A program made the translations under genes and the position numbers. Positions 1 to 11,015 of a DNA stretch of 64,000 nt are shown in pieces. How positions within the stretch are numbered: position 1 is the first letter of the stretch; every line of letters starts with the position of its first letter. Below the pieces are notes generated by a model that ran no database searches, had not been told where the DNA came from, and saw only the letters and a list, made by a program, of their open reading frames with translations. This stretch comes from Mastacembelus armatus (Eukaryota > Chordata > Actinopteri > Synbranchiformes > Mastacembelidae). The stretch lies in the NCBI RefSeq assembly GCF_900324485.2, contig NC_046646.1, positions 22,726,197-22,790,196 of the forward strand. The letters are read 5' to 3'.

Positions 1-339
1 TTGAATAAATATAACATACTTTTGGCTGACACTAATCCGGCTGTAATCACTCTTTCATAAAACACGTTTTCACAGACACTTTCACACGAATTTACAACAA
101 CTAAAAGCCACAAAAACTAACAACTGGTCATTTGGGATTGTGACTTCCTTTACTTGACCTGCCAAACTATAAACTAGCTCCAGCATCATAGCAAACAACT
201 GTCAAACTGAACCCAAATCAAATTACAATAACAGTTAGAGGTCCTAAAACAGCGACGCCTTAGAGATAGATCGTACTAATTATACAACGTAAAGGAACAC
301 CGAGTCCTCGGAATGGCTGGATATGGTCACGTGACAACC

Positions 340-411
340 TCCTAGTCAGTTTAGTGGACAGTATCTCTTGTCTGTCATGCGCAAGGCCGGGGTTTCAGTT
401 CCCAGAGAGAG
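340..411 (+). pseudogene. Decayed tRNA-Asp copy (one per unit; unit 1 shown)
   Basis: About 72 bases resemble the intact tRNA-Asp gene of the same unit, including the shared stretch TTTAGTGGACAGTATCTC (TATAGTGG in the intact gene). The acceptor stem no longer closes, the anticodon arm is changed, and the B box reads GGTTCAGTTCC instead of GGTTCGATTCC. The 22 bases just upstream (TGGCTGGATATGGTCA, one variable base, GTGAC) also match the flank of the intact gene, so the copy looks like an internal duplication with its flank. Other copies start at 1741, 3061, 4463, 5858, 7253, 8574, 9969, 11364 and 12759. It could also have served as the head of a tRNA-derived SINE, because a LINE-type tail follows 30 bases later. 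Confidence 0.8.
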
Positions 412-440
412 AGCCATTGAAACTTTGATATTTTTTCATT

Positions 441-568
441 ATTCGACTGGTGACCTGTCCAGAGTGTACCCCTGCCTTTCACCCAAAGAGAGCTGGGATA
501 GGCTCCAGCAGATCCCCGTGACCCTAATTAGGAATCAGCGGATATAAATAATGGATGCATGGATGATG
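441..568 (+). mobile_element. L2-type LINE/SINE 3' tail (one per unit; unit 1 shown)
   Basis: The segment carries the familiar fish retroposon tail: GACTGGTGACCTGTCCAGAG, then GCTGGGATAGGCTCCAGCAG, then an end in ATGGATGCATGGATG. In other fish the same tail ends L2-clade LINEs and the tRNA SINEs that use their machinery. Only the tail is present; no reverse transcriptase is seen. It sits at the same place in every unit, so it was inserted before the present array was amplified. In units 2 and 6 the ATGG end has been rearranged. The clade assignment is from memory of such tails and could be refined by a repeat search. Confidence 0.75.
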
Positions 569-760
569 ATTTGGCTTTGTTCTACCACTGTACTTGCTGA
601 CATTTCTATGCATTTTAAGCTTGACACGGAGAACAAAGCCACACCAGTGACACCGCAGAGTCTTCCACCGAAGCTGCTTTCTTAATGCGGTAAGATGACC
701 GGTTTGGTTTCCAGATCCTATACATCCAAAAATGTAAGACAACTCCATGTCATGTCATTT

Positions 761-766
761 TTAAAA
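761..766 (+). promoter_or_regulatory. TATA-like element of the 5S gene (one per unit; unit 1 shown)
   Basis: TTAAAA lies exactly 30 bases before the first base of the 5S gene in unit 1 and is preserved at the same spacing in the other units. Fish 5S spacers often carry a TATA-like box near -30 that helps Pol III initiation; the role here is inferred from position. Confidence 0.5.
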
Positions 767-790
767 GAGCTCTCAGCCACGGTTACAGTC

Positions 791-909
791 GCTTACGGCC
801 ATACCACCCTGAACACGCCCGATCTCGTCTGATCTCGGAAGCTAAGCAGGGTCGGGCCTGGTCAGTACTTGGATGGGAGACCGCCTGGGAATACCAGGTG
901 CTGTAAGCT
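791..909 (+). rRNA. 5S ribosomal RNA, unit 1
   Basis: This 119-nt gene encodes the 5S RNA of the large ribosomal subunit and is transcribed by RNA polymerase III. The ends pair as GCTTAC with GTAAGC, the expected terminal helix. The internal promoter (box A from G51, intermediate element, box C from about 80) is intact. TTTT begins at the last base and acts as terminator. Position 73 is C in this and all other copies, where the common vertebrate 5S RNA has T. The intact tRNA-Asp gene starts 411 bases downstream. Confidence 0.98.
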
Positions 910-932
910 TTTAGTTTTCTACTTCCTTACAG

Positions 933-946
933 ACAGCAGAGGGCGC
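933..946 (+). promoter_or_regulatory. CTCF-like motif downstream of 5S (one per unit; unit 1 shown)
   Basis: ACAGCAGAGGGCGC matches the CTCF core consensus CCASYAGRKGGCRS at 13 of 14 positions; the mismatch is the first, weakly constrained base. It starts 142 bases after the 5S start in every unit: 2253, 3655, 5050, 6445, 7766, 9161, 10556, 11951 and 13346. Binding is not shown by sequence alone. Confidence 0.45.
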
Positions 947-1320
947 TGCTCGACTACTACACACAGACCCTTGAAAAAGGAGGGTGAACACAAAATGAAT
1001 CCACCAGTAAATGAAGAACACAGACGTTGAAAGCACTACAGGAAGGGGAATAATTTGATATAAAAACCCAACTACATAATAAACACACCTCACGCAAGTT
1101 AAAAACACTACTACAAAGAATACGGAACTTCAGTAAAATACTTTAAGAAACGTTCTAAGTCATTTACGAGCTTTATAGGACAAGCAAAGGGAAAACTACT
1201 TCATGTGCATCAATAACTGGCACACTTGATTTCACAGCTGTCACGAGACCACCAACACGCCACTGAATGGCCGGATATGGTCAGGTGGCTGGATATGGTC
1301 AGGTGACCTGCTTACATCAC

Positions 1321-1392
1321 TCCTCGTTAGTATAGTGGACAGTATCTCCGCCTGTCACGCGGAAGACCGGGGTTCGATTCCCCGACGGGGAG
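1321..1392 (+). tRNA. tRNA-Asp (anticodon GTC), unit 1
   Basis: A 72-nt gene for the tRNA that inserts aspartate. The acceptor stem TCCTCGT pairs with ACGGGGA, followed by discriminator G. The anticodon stem TCCGC/GCGGA holds the loop CTGTCAC with anticodon GTC. Box A (TAGTATAGTGG) and box B (GGTTCGATTCC) are intact. The first T-run after the gene is TTTT about 28 bases downstream, at 1420-1423 in the next unit, so the primary transcript would have a short trailer. CCA is not encoded, as usual in eukaryotes. Confidence 0.97.
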
Positions 1393-2110
1393 AGCTGAGC
1401 TTGAATAAATATAACATACTTTTGGCTGACACTAATCCGGCTGTAATCACTCTTTCATAAAACACGTTTTCACAGACACTTTCACACGAATTTACAACAA
1501 CTAAAAGCCACAAAAACTAACAACTGGTCATTTGGGATTGTGACTTCCTTTACTTGACCTGCCAAACTATAAACTAGCTCCAGCATCATTAGCAAACAAC
1601 TGTCAAACTGAACCCAAATCAAATTACAATAACAGTTAGAGGTCCTAAAACAGCGACGCCTTAGAGATAGATCGTACTAATTATACAACGTAAAGGAACA
1701 CCGAGTCCTCGGAATGGCTGGATATGGTCACGTGACAACCTCCTAGTCAGTTTAGTGGACAGTATCTCTTTGTCTGTCATGCGCAAGGCCGGGGTTCAGT
1801 TCCCAGAGAGAGAGCCATTGAAACTTTGATATTTTTTCATTATTCGACTGGTGACCTGTCCAGAGTGTACCCCTGCCTTTCACCCAAAGAGAGCTGGGAT
1901 AGGCTCCAGCAGATCCCCGTGACCCTAATTAGGAATCAGCGGATATAAATAATGGATGCATTATCCATTATCCATTATTCATTATCCACCGAAGCTGCTT
2001 TCTTAATGCGGTAAGATGACCGGTTTGGTTTCCAGATCCTATACATCCAAAATGTAAGACAACTCCATGTCATGTCATTTTTAAAAGAGCTCTCAGCCAC
2101 GGTTACAGTC

Positions 2111-2229
2111 GCTTACGGCCATACCACCCTGAACACGCCCGATCTCGTCTGATCTCGGAAGCTAAGCAGGGTCGGGCCTGGTCAGTACTTGGATGGGAGA
2201 CCGCCTGGGAATACCAGGTGCTGTAAGCT
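2111..2229 (+). rRNA. 5S ribosomal RNA, unit 2
   Basis: Identical to the unit 1 gene. It belongs to the first short unit (1320 bp), whose rearrangement lies about 125 bases upstream and spares the TTAAAA box and the gene. Confidence 0.98.
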
Positions 2230-2640
2230 TTTAGTTTTCTACTTCCTTACAGACAGCAGAGGGCGCTGCTCGACTACTACACACAGACCCTTGAAAAAGG
2301 AGGGTGAACACAAAATGAATCCACCAGTAAATGAAGAACACAGACGTTGAAAGCACTACAGGAAGGGGAATAATTTGATATAAAAACCCAACTACATAAT
2401 AAACACACCTCACGCAAGTTAAAAACACTACTACAAAGAATACGGAACTTCAGTAAAATACTTTAAGAAACGTTCTAAGTCATTTACGAGCTTTATAGGA
2501 CAAGCAAAGGGAAAACTACTTCATGTGCATCAATAACTGGCACACTTGATTTCACAGCTGTCACGAGACCACCAACACGCCACTGAATGGCCGGATATGG
2601 TCAGGTGGCTGGATATGGTCAGGTGACCTGCTTACATCAC

Positions 2641-2712
2641 TCCTCGTTAGTATAGTGGACAGTATCTCCGCCTGTCACGCGGAAGACCGGGGTTCGATTC
2701 CCCGACGGGGAG
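2641..2712 (+). tRNA. tRNA-Asp (GTC), unit 2
   Basis: Identical to the unit 1 tRNA-Asp, with intact A and B boxes and full cloverleaf pairing. Confidence 0.97.
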
Positions 2713-3512
2713 AGCTGAGCTTGAATAAATATAACATACTTTTGGCTGACACTAATCCGGCTGTAATCACTCTTTCATAAAACACGTTTTCACAGACACT
2801 TTCACACGAATTTACAACAACTAAAAGCCACAAAAACTAACAACTGGTCATTTGGGATTGTGACTTCCTTTACTTGACCTGCCAAACTATAAACTAGCTC
2901 CAGCATCATTAGCAAACAACTGTCAAACTGAACCCAAATCAAATTACAATAACAGTTAGAGGTCTTAAAACAGCGACGCCTTAGAGATAGATCGTACTAA
3001 TTATACAACGTAAAGGAACACCGAGTCCTCGGAATGGCTGGATATGGTCACGTGACAACCTCCTAGTCAGTTTAGTGGACAGTATCTCTTTGTCTGTCAT
3101 GCGCAAGGCCGGGGTTCAGTTCCCAGAGAGAGAGCCATTGAAACTTTGATATTTTTTCATTATTCGACTGGTGACCTGTCCAGAGTGTACCCCTGCCTTT
3201 CACCCAAAGAGAGCTGGGATAGGCTCCAGCAGATCCCCGTGACCCTAATTAGGAATCAGCGGATATAAATAATGGATGCATGGATGGATGGATTTGGCTT
3301 TGTTCTACCACTGTACTTGCTGAACTTTCTATGCATTTGAGCTTGACACGGAGAACAAAGCCACACCAGTGACACCGCAGAGTCTTCCACCGAAGCTGCT
3401 TTCTTAATGCGGTAAGATGACCGGTTTGGTTTCCAGATCCTATACATCCAAAAATGTAAGACAACTCCATGTCATGTCATTTTTAAAAGAGCTCTCAGCC
3501 ACGGTTACAGTC

Positions 3513-3631
3513 GCTTACGGCCATACCACCCTGAACACGCCCGATCTCGTCTGATCTCGGAAACTAAGCAGGGTCGGGCCTGGTCAGTACTTGGATGGGA
3601 GACCGCCTGGGAATACCAGGTGCTGTAAGCT
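3513..3631 (+). rRNA. 5S ribosomal RNA, unit 3, variant in box A
   Basis: Same as the other copies except for G to A at gene position 51 (window 3563), the start of the internal control region: GGAAACTAAG instead of GGAAGCTAAG. The change could weaken TFIIIA binding or mark this copy as drifting. Confidence 0.96.
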
Positions 3632-4042
3632 TTTAGTTTTCTACTTCCTTACAGACAGCAGAGGGCGCTGCTCGACTACTACACACAGACCCTTGAAAAA
3701 GGAGGGTGAACACAAAATGAATCCACCAGTAAATGAAGAACACAGACGTTGAAAGCACTACAGGAAGGGGAATAATTTGATATAAAAACCCAACTACATA
3801 ATAAACACACCTCACGCAAGTTAAAAACACTACTACAAAGAATACGGAACTTCAGTAAAATACTTTAAGAAACGTTCTAAGTCATTTACGAGCTTTATAG
3901 GACAAGCAAAGGGAAAACTACTTCATGTGCATCAATAACTGGCACACTTGATTTCACAGCTGTCACGAGACCACCAACACGCCACTGAATGGCCGGATAT
4001 GGTCAGGTGGCTGGATATGGTCAGGTGACCTGCTTACATCAC

Positions 4043-4114
4043 TCCTCGTTAGTATAGTGGACAGTATCTCCGCCTGTCACGCGGAAGACCGGGGTTCGAT
4101 TCCCCGACGGGGAG
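4043..4114 (+). tRNA. tRNA-Asp (GTC), unit 3
   Basis: Identical to the unit 1 tRNA-Asp. Confidence 0.97.
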
Positions 4115-4907
4115 AGCTGAGCTTGAATAAATATAACATACTTTTGGCTGACACTAATCCGGCTGTAATCACTCTTTCATAAAACACGTTTTCACAGACA
4201 CTTTCACACGAATTTACAACAACTAAAAGCCACAAAAACTAACAACTGGTCATTTGGGATTGTGACTTCCTTTACTTGACCTGCCAAACTATAAACTAGC
4301 TCCAGCATCATTAGCAAACAACTGTCAAACTGAACCCAAATCAAATTACAATAACAGTTAGAGGTCCTAAAACAGCGACGCCTTAGAGATAGATCGTACT
4401 AATTATACAACGTAAAGGAACACCGAGTCCTCGGAATGGCTGGATATGGTCACGTGACAACCTCCTAGTCAGTTTAGTGGACAGTATCTCTTTGTCTGTC
4501 ATGCGCAAGGCCGGGGTTCAGTTCCCAGAGAGAGAGCCATTGAAACTTTGATATTTTTTCATTATTCGACTGGTGACCTGTCCAGAGTGTACCCCTGCCT
4601 TTCACCCAAAGAGAGCTGGGATAGGCTCCAGCAGATCCCCGTGACCCTAATTAGGAATCAGCGGATATAAATAATGGATGCATGGATGGATGGATTTGTT
4701 CTACCACTGTACTTGCTGACATTCTATGCATTTTAGCTTGACACGGAGAACAAAGCCACACCAGTGACACCGCAGAGTCTTCCACCGAAGCTGCTTTCTT
4801 AATGCGGTAAGATGACCGGTTTGGTTTCCAGATCCTATACATCCAAAAATGTAAGACAACTCCATGTCATGTCATTTTTAAAAGAGCTCTCAGCCACGGT
4901 TACAGTC

Positions 4908-5026
4908 GCTTACGGCCATACCACCCTGAACACGCCCGATCTCGTCTGATCTCGGAAGCTAAGCAGGGTCGGGCCTGGTCAGTACTTGGATGGGAGACCG
5001 CCTGGGAATACCAGGTGCTGTAAGCT
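4908..5026 (+). rRNA. 5S ribosomal RNA, unit 4
   Basis: Identical to unit 1. Unit 4 is the first of the 1395-bp class that dominates the rest of the array. Confidence 0.98.
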
Positions 5027-5437
5027 TTTAGTTTTCTACTTCCTTACAGACAGCAGAGGGCGCTGCTCGACTACTACACACAGACCCTTGAAAAAGGAGG
5101 GTGAACACAAAATGAATCCACCAGTAAATGAAGAACACAGACGTTGAAAGCACTACAGGAAGGGGAATAATTTGATATAAAAACCCAACTACATAATAAA
5201 CACACCTCACGCAAGTTAAAAACACTACTACAAAGAATACGGAACTTCAGTAAAATACTTTAAGAAACGTTCTAAGTCATTTACGAGCTTTATAGGACAA
5301 GCAAAGGGAAAACTACTTCATGTGCATCAATAACTGGCACACTTGATTTCACAGCTGTCACGAGACCACCAACACGCCACTGAATGGCCGGATATGGTCA
5401 GGTGGCTGGATATGGTCAGGTGACCTGCTTACATCAC

Positions 5438-5509
5438 TCCTCGTTAGTATAGTGGACAGTATCTCCGCCTGTCACGCGGAAGACCGGGGTTCGATTCCCC
5501 GACGGGGAG
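5438..5509 (+). tRNA. tRNA-Asp (GTC), unit 4
   Basis: Identical to the unit 1 tRNA-Asp. Confidence 0.97.
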
Positions 5510-6302
5510 AGCTGAGCTTGAATAAATATAACATACTTTTGGCTGACACTAATCCGGCTGTAATCACTCTTTCATAAAACACGTTTTCACAGACACTTTC
5601 ACACGAATTTACAACAACTAAAAGCCACAAAAACTAACAACTGGTCATTTGGGATTGTGACTTCCTTTACTTGACCTGCCAAACTATAAACTAGCTCCAG
5701 CATCATTAGCAAACAACTGTCAAACTGAACCCAAATCAAATTACAATAACAGTTAGAGGTCCTAAAACAGCGACGCCTTAGAGATAGATCGTACTAATTA
5801 TACAACGTAAAGGAACACCGAGTCCTCGGAATGGCTGGATATGGTCACGTGACAACCTCCTAGTCAGTTTAGTGGACAGTATCTCTTTGTCTGTCATGCG
5901 CAAGGCCGGGGTTCAGTTCCCAGAGAGAGAGCCATTGAAACTTTGATATTTTTTCATTATTCGACTGGTGACCTGTCCAGAGTGTACCCCTGCCTTTCAC
6001 CCAAAGAGAGCTGGGATAGGCTCCAGCAGATCCCCGTGACCCTAATTAGGAATCAGCGGATATAAAAAATGGATGCATGGATGGATGGATTTGTTCTACC
6101 ACTGTACTTGCTGACATTCTATGCATTTTAGCTTGACACGGAGAACAAAGCCACACCAGTGACACCGCAGAGTCTTCCACCGAAGCTGCTTTCTTAATGC
6201 GGTAAGATGACCGGTTTGGTTTCCAGATCCTATACATCCAAAAATGTAAGACAACTCCATGTCATGTCATTTTTAAAAGAGCTCTCAGCCACGGTTACAG
6301 TC

Positions 6303-6421
6303 GCTTACGGCCATACCACCCTGAACACGCCCGATCTCGTCTGATCTCGGAAGCTAAGCAGGGTCGGGCCTGGTCAGTACTTGGATGGGAGACCGCCTGG
6401 GAATACCAGGTGCTGTAAGCT
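6303..6421 (+). rRNA. 5S ribosomal RNA, unit 5
   Basis: Identical to unit 1. Confidence 0.98.
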
Positions 6422-6832
6422 TTTAGTTTTCTACTTCCTTACAGACAGCAGAGGGCGCTGCTCGACTACTACACACAGACCCTTGAAAAAGGAGGGTGAA
6501 CACAAAATGAATCCACCAGTAAATGAAGAACACAGACGTTGAAAGCACTACAGGAAGGGGAATAATTTGATATAAAAACCCAACTACATAATAAACACAC
6601 CTCACGCAAGTTAAAAACACTACTACAAAGAATACGGAACTTCAGTAAAATACTTTAAGAAACGTTCTAAGTCATTTACGAGCTTTATAGGACAAGCAAA
6701 GGGAAAACTACTTCATGTGCATCAATAACTGGCACACTTGATTTCACAGCTGTCACGAGACCACCAACACGCCACTGAATGGCCGGATATGGTCAGGTGG
6801 CTGGATATGGTCAGGTGACCTGCTTACATCAC

Positions 6833-6904
6833 TCCTCGTTAGTATAGTGGACAGTATCTCCGCCTGTCACGCGGACGACCGGGGTTCGATTCCCCGACGG
6901 GGAG
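6833..6904 (+). tRNA. tRNA-Asp (GTC), unit 5, one variant
   Basis: One base differs from the other copies: A to C at 6876, just after the anticodon stem in the variable region (GGACGACC for GGAAGACC). Stems and both internal promoter boxes are kept, so it should still fold. Confidence 0.95.
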
Positions 6905-7623
6905 AGCTGAGCTTGAATAAATATAACATACTTTTGGCTGACACTAATCCGGCTGTAATCACTCTTTCATAAAACACGTTTTCACAGACACTTTCACACG
7001 AATTTACAACAACTAAAAGCCACAAAAACTAACAACTGGTCATTTGGGATTGTGACTTCCTTTACTTGACCTGCCAAACTATAAACTAGCTCCAGCATCA
7101 TTAGCAAACAACTGTCAAACTGAACCCAAATCAAATTACAATAACAGTTAGAGGTCCTAAAACAGCGACGCCTTAGAGATAGATCGTACTAATTATACAA
7201 CGTAAAGGAACACCGAGTCCTCGGAATGGCTGGATATGGTCACGTGACAACCTCCTAGTCAGTTTAGTGGACAGTATCTCTTTGTCTGTCATGCGCAAGG
7301 CCGGGGTTCAGTTCCCAGAGAGAGAGCCATTGAAACTTTGATATTTTTTCATTATTCGACTGGTGACCTGTCCAGAGTGTACCCCTGCCTTTCACCCAAA
7401 GAGAGCTGGGATAGGCTCCAGCAGATCCCCGTGACCCTAATTAGGAATCAGCGGATATAAATAATGGATGCATTATCCATTATCCATTATCCATTATCCA
7501 CCGAAGCTGCTTTCTTAATGCGGTAAGATGACCGGTTTGGTTTCCAGATCCTATACATCCAAAAATGTAAGACAACTCCATGTCATGTCATTTTTAAAAG
7601 AGCTCTCAGCCACGGTTACAGTC

Positions 7624-7742
7624 ACTTACGGCCATACCACCCTGAACACGCCCGATCTCGTCTGATCTCGGAAGCTAAGCAGGGTCGGGCCTGGTCAGTA
7701 CTTGGATGGGAGACCGCCTGGGAATACCAGGTGCTGTAAGCT
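7624..7742 (+). rRNA. 5S ribosomal RNA, unit 6, first base changed
   Basis: The first base is A instead of G (7624), which opens the outermost pair of the terminal helix. The rest matches unit 1. It lies in the second short unit (1321 bp). Confidence 0.96.
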
Positions 7743-8153
7743 TTTAGTTTTCTACTTCCTTACAGACAGCAGAGGGCGCTGCTCGACTACTACACACAGA
7801 CCCTTGATAAAGGAGGGTGAACACAAAATGAATCCACCAGTAAATGAAGAACACAGACGTTGAAAGCACTACAGGAAGGGGAATAATTTGATATAAAAAC
7901 CCAACTACATAATAAACACACCTCACGCAAGTTAAAAACACTACTACAAAGAATACGGAACTTCAGTAAAATACTTTAAGAAACGTTCTAAGTCATTTAC
8001 GAGCTTTATAGGACAAGCAAAGGGAAAACTACTTCATGTGCATCAATAACTGGCACACTTGATTTCACAGCTGTCACGAGACCACCAACACGCCACTGAA
8101 TGGCCGGATATGGTCAGGTGGCTGGATATGGTCAGGTGACCTGCTTACATCAC

Positions 8154-8225
8154 TCCTCGTTAGTATAGTGGACAGTATCTCCGCCTGTCACGCGGAAGAC
8201 CGGGGTTCGATTCCCCGACGGGGAG
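8154..8225 (+). tRNA. tRNA-Asp (GTC), unit 6
   Basis: Identical to the unit 1 tRNA-Asp. Confidence 0.97.
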
Positions 8226-9018
8226 AGCTGAGCTTGAATAAATATAACATACTTTTGGCTGACACTAATCCGGCTGTAATCACTCTTTCATAAAACACGT
8301 TTTCACAGACACTTTCACACGAATTTACAACAACTAAAAGCCACAAAAACTAACAACTGGTCATTTGGGATTGTGACTTCCTTTACTTGACCTGCCAAAC
8401 TATAAACTAGCTCCAGCATCATTAGCAAACAACTGTCAAACTGAACCCAAATCAAATTACAATAACAGTTAGAGGTCCTAAAACAGCGACGCCTTAGAGA
8501 TAGATCGTACTAATTATACAACGTAAAGGAACACCGAGTCCTCGGAATGGCTGGATATGGTCACGTGACAACCTCCTAGTCAGTTTAGTGGACAGTATCT
8601 CTTTGTCTGTCATGCGCAAGGCCGGGGTTCAGTTCCCAGAGAGAGAGCCATTGAAACTTTGATATTTTTTCATTATTCGACTGGTGACCTGTCCAGAGTG
8701 TACCCCTGCCTTTCACCCAAAGAGAGCTGGGATAGGCTCCAGCAGATCCCCGTGACCCTAATTAGGAATCAGCGGATATAAATAATGGATGCATGGATGG
8801 ATGGATTTGTTCTACCACTGTACTTGCTGACATTCTATGCATTTTAGCTTGACACGGAGAACAAAGCCACACCAGTGACACCGCAGAGTCTTCCACCGAA
8901 GCTGCTTTCTTAATGCGGTAAGATGACCGGTTTGGTTTCCAGATCCTATACATCCAAAAATGTAAGACAACTCCATGTCATGTCATTTTTAAAAGAGCTC
9001 TCAGCCACGGTTACAGTC

Positions 9019-9137
9019 GCTTACGGCCATACCACCCTGAACACGCCCGATCTCGTCTGATCTCGGAAGCTAAGCAGGGTCGGGCCTGGTCAGTACTTGG
9101 ATGGGAGACCGCCTGGGAATACCAGGTGCTGTAAGCT
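9019..9137 (+). rRNA. 5S ribosomal RNA, unit 7
   Basis: Identical to unit 1. Confidence 0.98.
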
Positions 9138-9548
9138 TTTAGTTTTCTACTTCCTTACAGACAGCAGAGGGCGCTGCTCGACTACTACACACAGACCCTT
9201 GAAAAAGGAGGGTGAACACAAAATGAATCCACCAGTAAATGAAGAACACAGACGTTGAAAGCACTACAGGAAGGGGAATAATTTGATATAAAAACCCAAC
9301 TACATAATAAACACACCTCACGCAAGTTAAAAACACTACTACAAAGAATACGGAACTTCAGTAAAATACTTTAAGAAACGTTCTAAGTCATTTACGAGCT
9401 TTATAGGACAAGCAAAGGGAAAACTACTTCATGTGCATCAATAACTGGCACACTTGATTTCACAGCTGTCACGAGACCACCAACACGCCACTGAATGGCC
9501 GGATATGGTCAGGTGGCTGGATATGGTCAGGTGACCTGCTTACATCAC

Positions 9549-9620
9549 TCCTCGTTAGTATAGTGGACAGTATCTCCGCCTGTCACGCGGAAGACCGGGG
9601 TTCGATTCCCCGACGGGGAG
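9549..9620 (+). tRNA. tRNA-Asp (GTC), unit 7
   Basis: Identical to the unit 1 tRNA-Asp. Confidence 0.97.
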
Positions 9621-10413
9621 AGCTGAGCTTGAATAAATATAACATACTTTTGGCTGACACTAATCCGGCTGTAATCACTCTTTCATAAAACACGTTTTCA
9701 CAGACACTTTCACACGAATTTACAACAACTAAAAGCCACAAAAACTAACAACTGGTCATTTGGGATTGTGACTTCCTTTACTTGACCTGCCAAACTATAA
9801 ACTAGCTCCAGCATCATTAGCAAACAACTGTCAAACTGAACCCAAATCAAATTACAATAACAGTTAGAGGTCCTAAAACAGCGACGCCTTAGAGATAGAT
9901 CGTACTAATTATACAACGTAAAGGAACACCGAGTCCTCGGAATGGCTGGATATGGTCACGTGACAACCTCCTAGTCAGTTTAGTGGACAGTATCTCTTTG
10001 TCTGTCATGCGCAAGGCCGGGGTTCAGTTCCCAGAGAGAGAGCCATTGAAACTTTGATATTTTTTCATTATTCGACTGGTGACCTGTCCAGAGTGTACCC
10101 CTGCCTTTCACCCAAAGAGAGCTGGGATAGGCTCCAGCAGATCCCCGTGACCCTAATTAGGAATCAGCGGATATAAATAATGGATGCATGGATGGATGGA
10201 TTTGTTCTACCACTGTACTTGCTGACATTCTATGCATTTTAGCTTGACACGGAGAACAAAGCCACACCAGTGACACCGCAGAGTCTTCCACCGAAGCTGC
10301 TTTCTTAATGCGGTAAGATGACCGGTTTGGTTTCCAGATCCTATACATCCAAAAATGTAAGACAACTCCATGTCATGTCATTTTTAAAAGAGCTCTCAGC
10401 CACGGTTACAGTC

Positions 10414-10532
10414 GCTTACGGCCATACCACCCTGAACACGCCCGATCTCGTCTGATCTCGGAAGCTAAGCAGGGTCGGGCCTGGTCAGTACTTGGATGGG
10501 AGACCGCCTGGGAATACCAGGTGCTGTAAGCT
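10414..10532 (+). rRNA. 5S ribosomal RNA, unit 8
   Basis: Identical to unit 1. Confidence 0.98.
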
Positions 10533-10943
10533 TTTAGTTTTCTACTTCCTTACAGACAGCAGAGGGCGCTGCTCGACTACTACACACAGACCCTTGAAAA
10601 AGGAGGGTGAACACAAAATGAATCCACCAGTAAATGAAGAACACAGACGTTGAAAGCACTACAGGAAGGGGAATAATTTGATATAAAAACCCAACTACAT
10701 AATAAACACACCTCACGCAAGTTAAAAACACTACTACAAAGAATACGGAACTTCAGTAAAATACTTTAAGAAACGTTCTAAGTCATTTACGAGCTTTATA
10801 GGACAAGCAAAGGGAAAACTACTTCATGTGCATCAATAACTGGCACACTTGATTTCACAGCTGTCACGAGACCACCAACACGCCACTGAATGGCCGGATA
10901 TGGTCAGGTGGCTGGATATGGTCAGGTGACCTGCTTACATCAC

Positions 10944-11015
10944 TCCTTGTTAGTATAGTGGACAGTATCTCCGCCTGTCACGCGGAAGACCGGGGTTCGA
11001 TTCCCCGACGGGGAG
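10944..11015 (+). tRNA. tRNA-Asp (GTC), unit 8, acceptor-stem variant
   Basis: C to T at 10948 (fifth acceptor position, TCCTTGT) turns a C-G pair into a U-G wobble. The stem can still form; the rest is unchanged. Confidence 0.95.

Noticed and set aside
911-1108. A 65-residue peptide frame on the - strand that recurs in every array unit
   Set aside because: It lies in the spacer after the 5S gene and repeats only because the unit repeats; it overlaps the 5S terminator and has no gene context.
3256-3447. A 63-73 residue recurring - strand frame across the L2-type tail and spacer
   Set aside because: It changes frame and length between units as the spacer varies, which is not how a coding sequence behaves.
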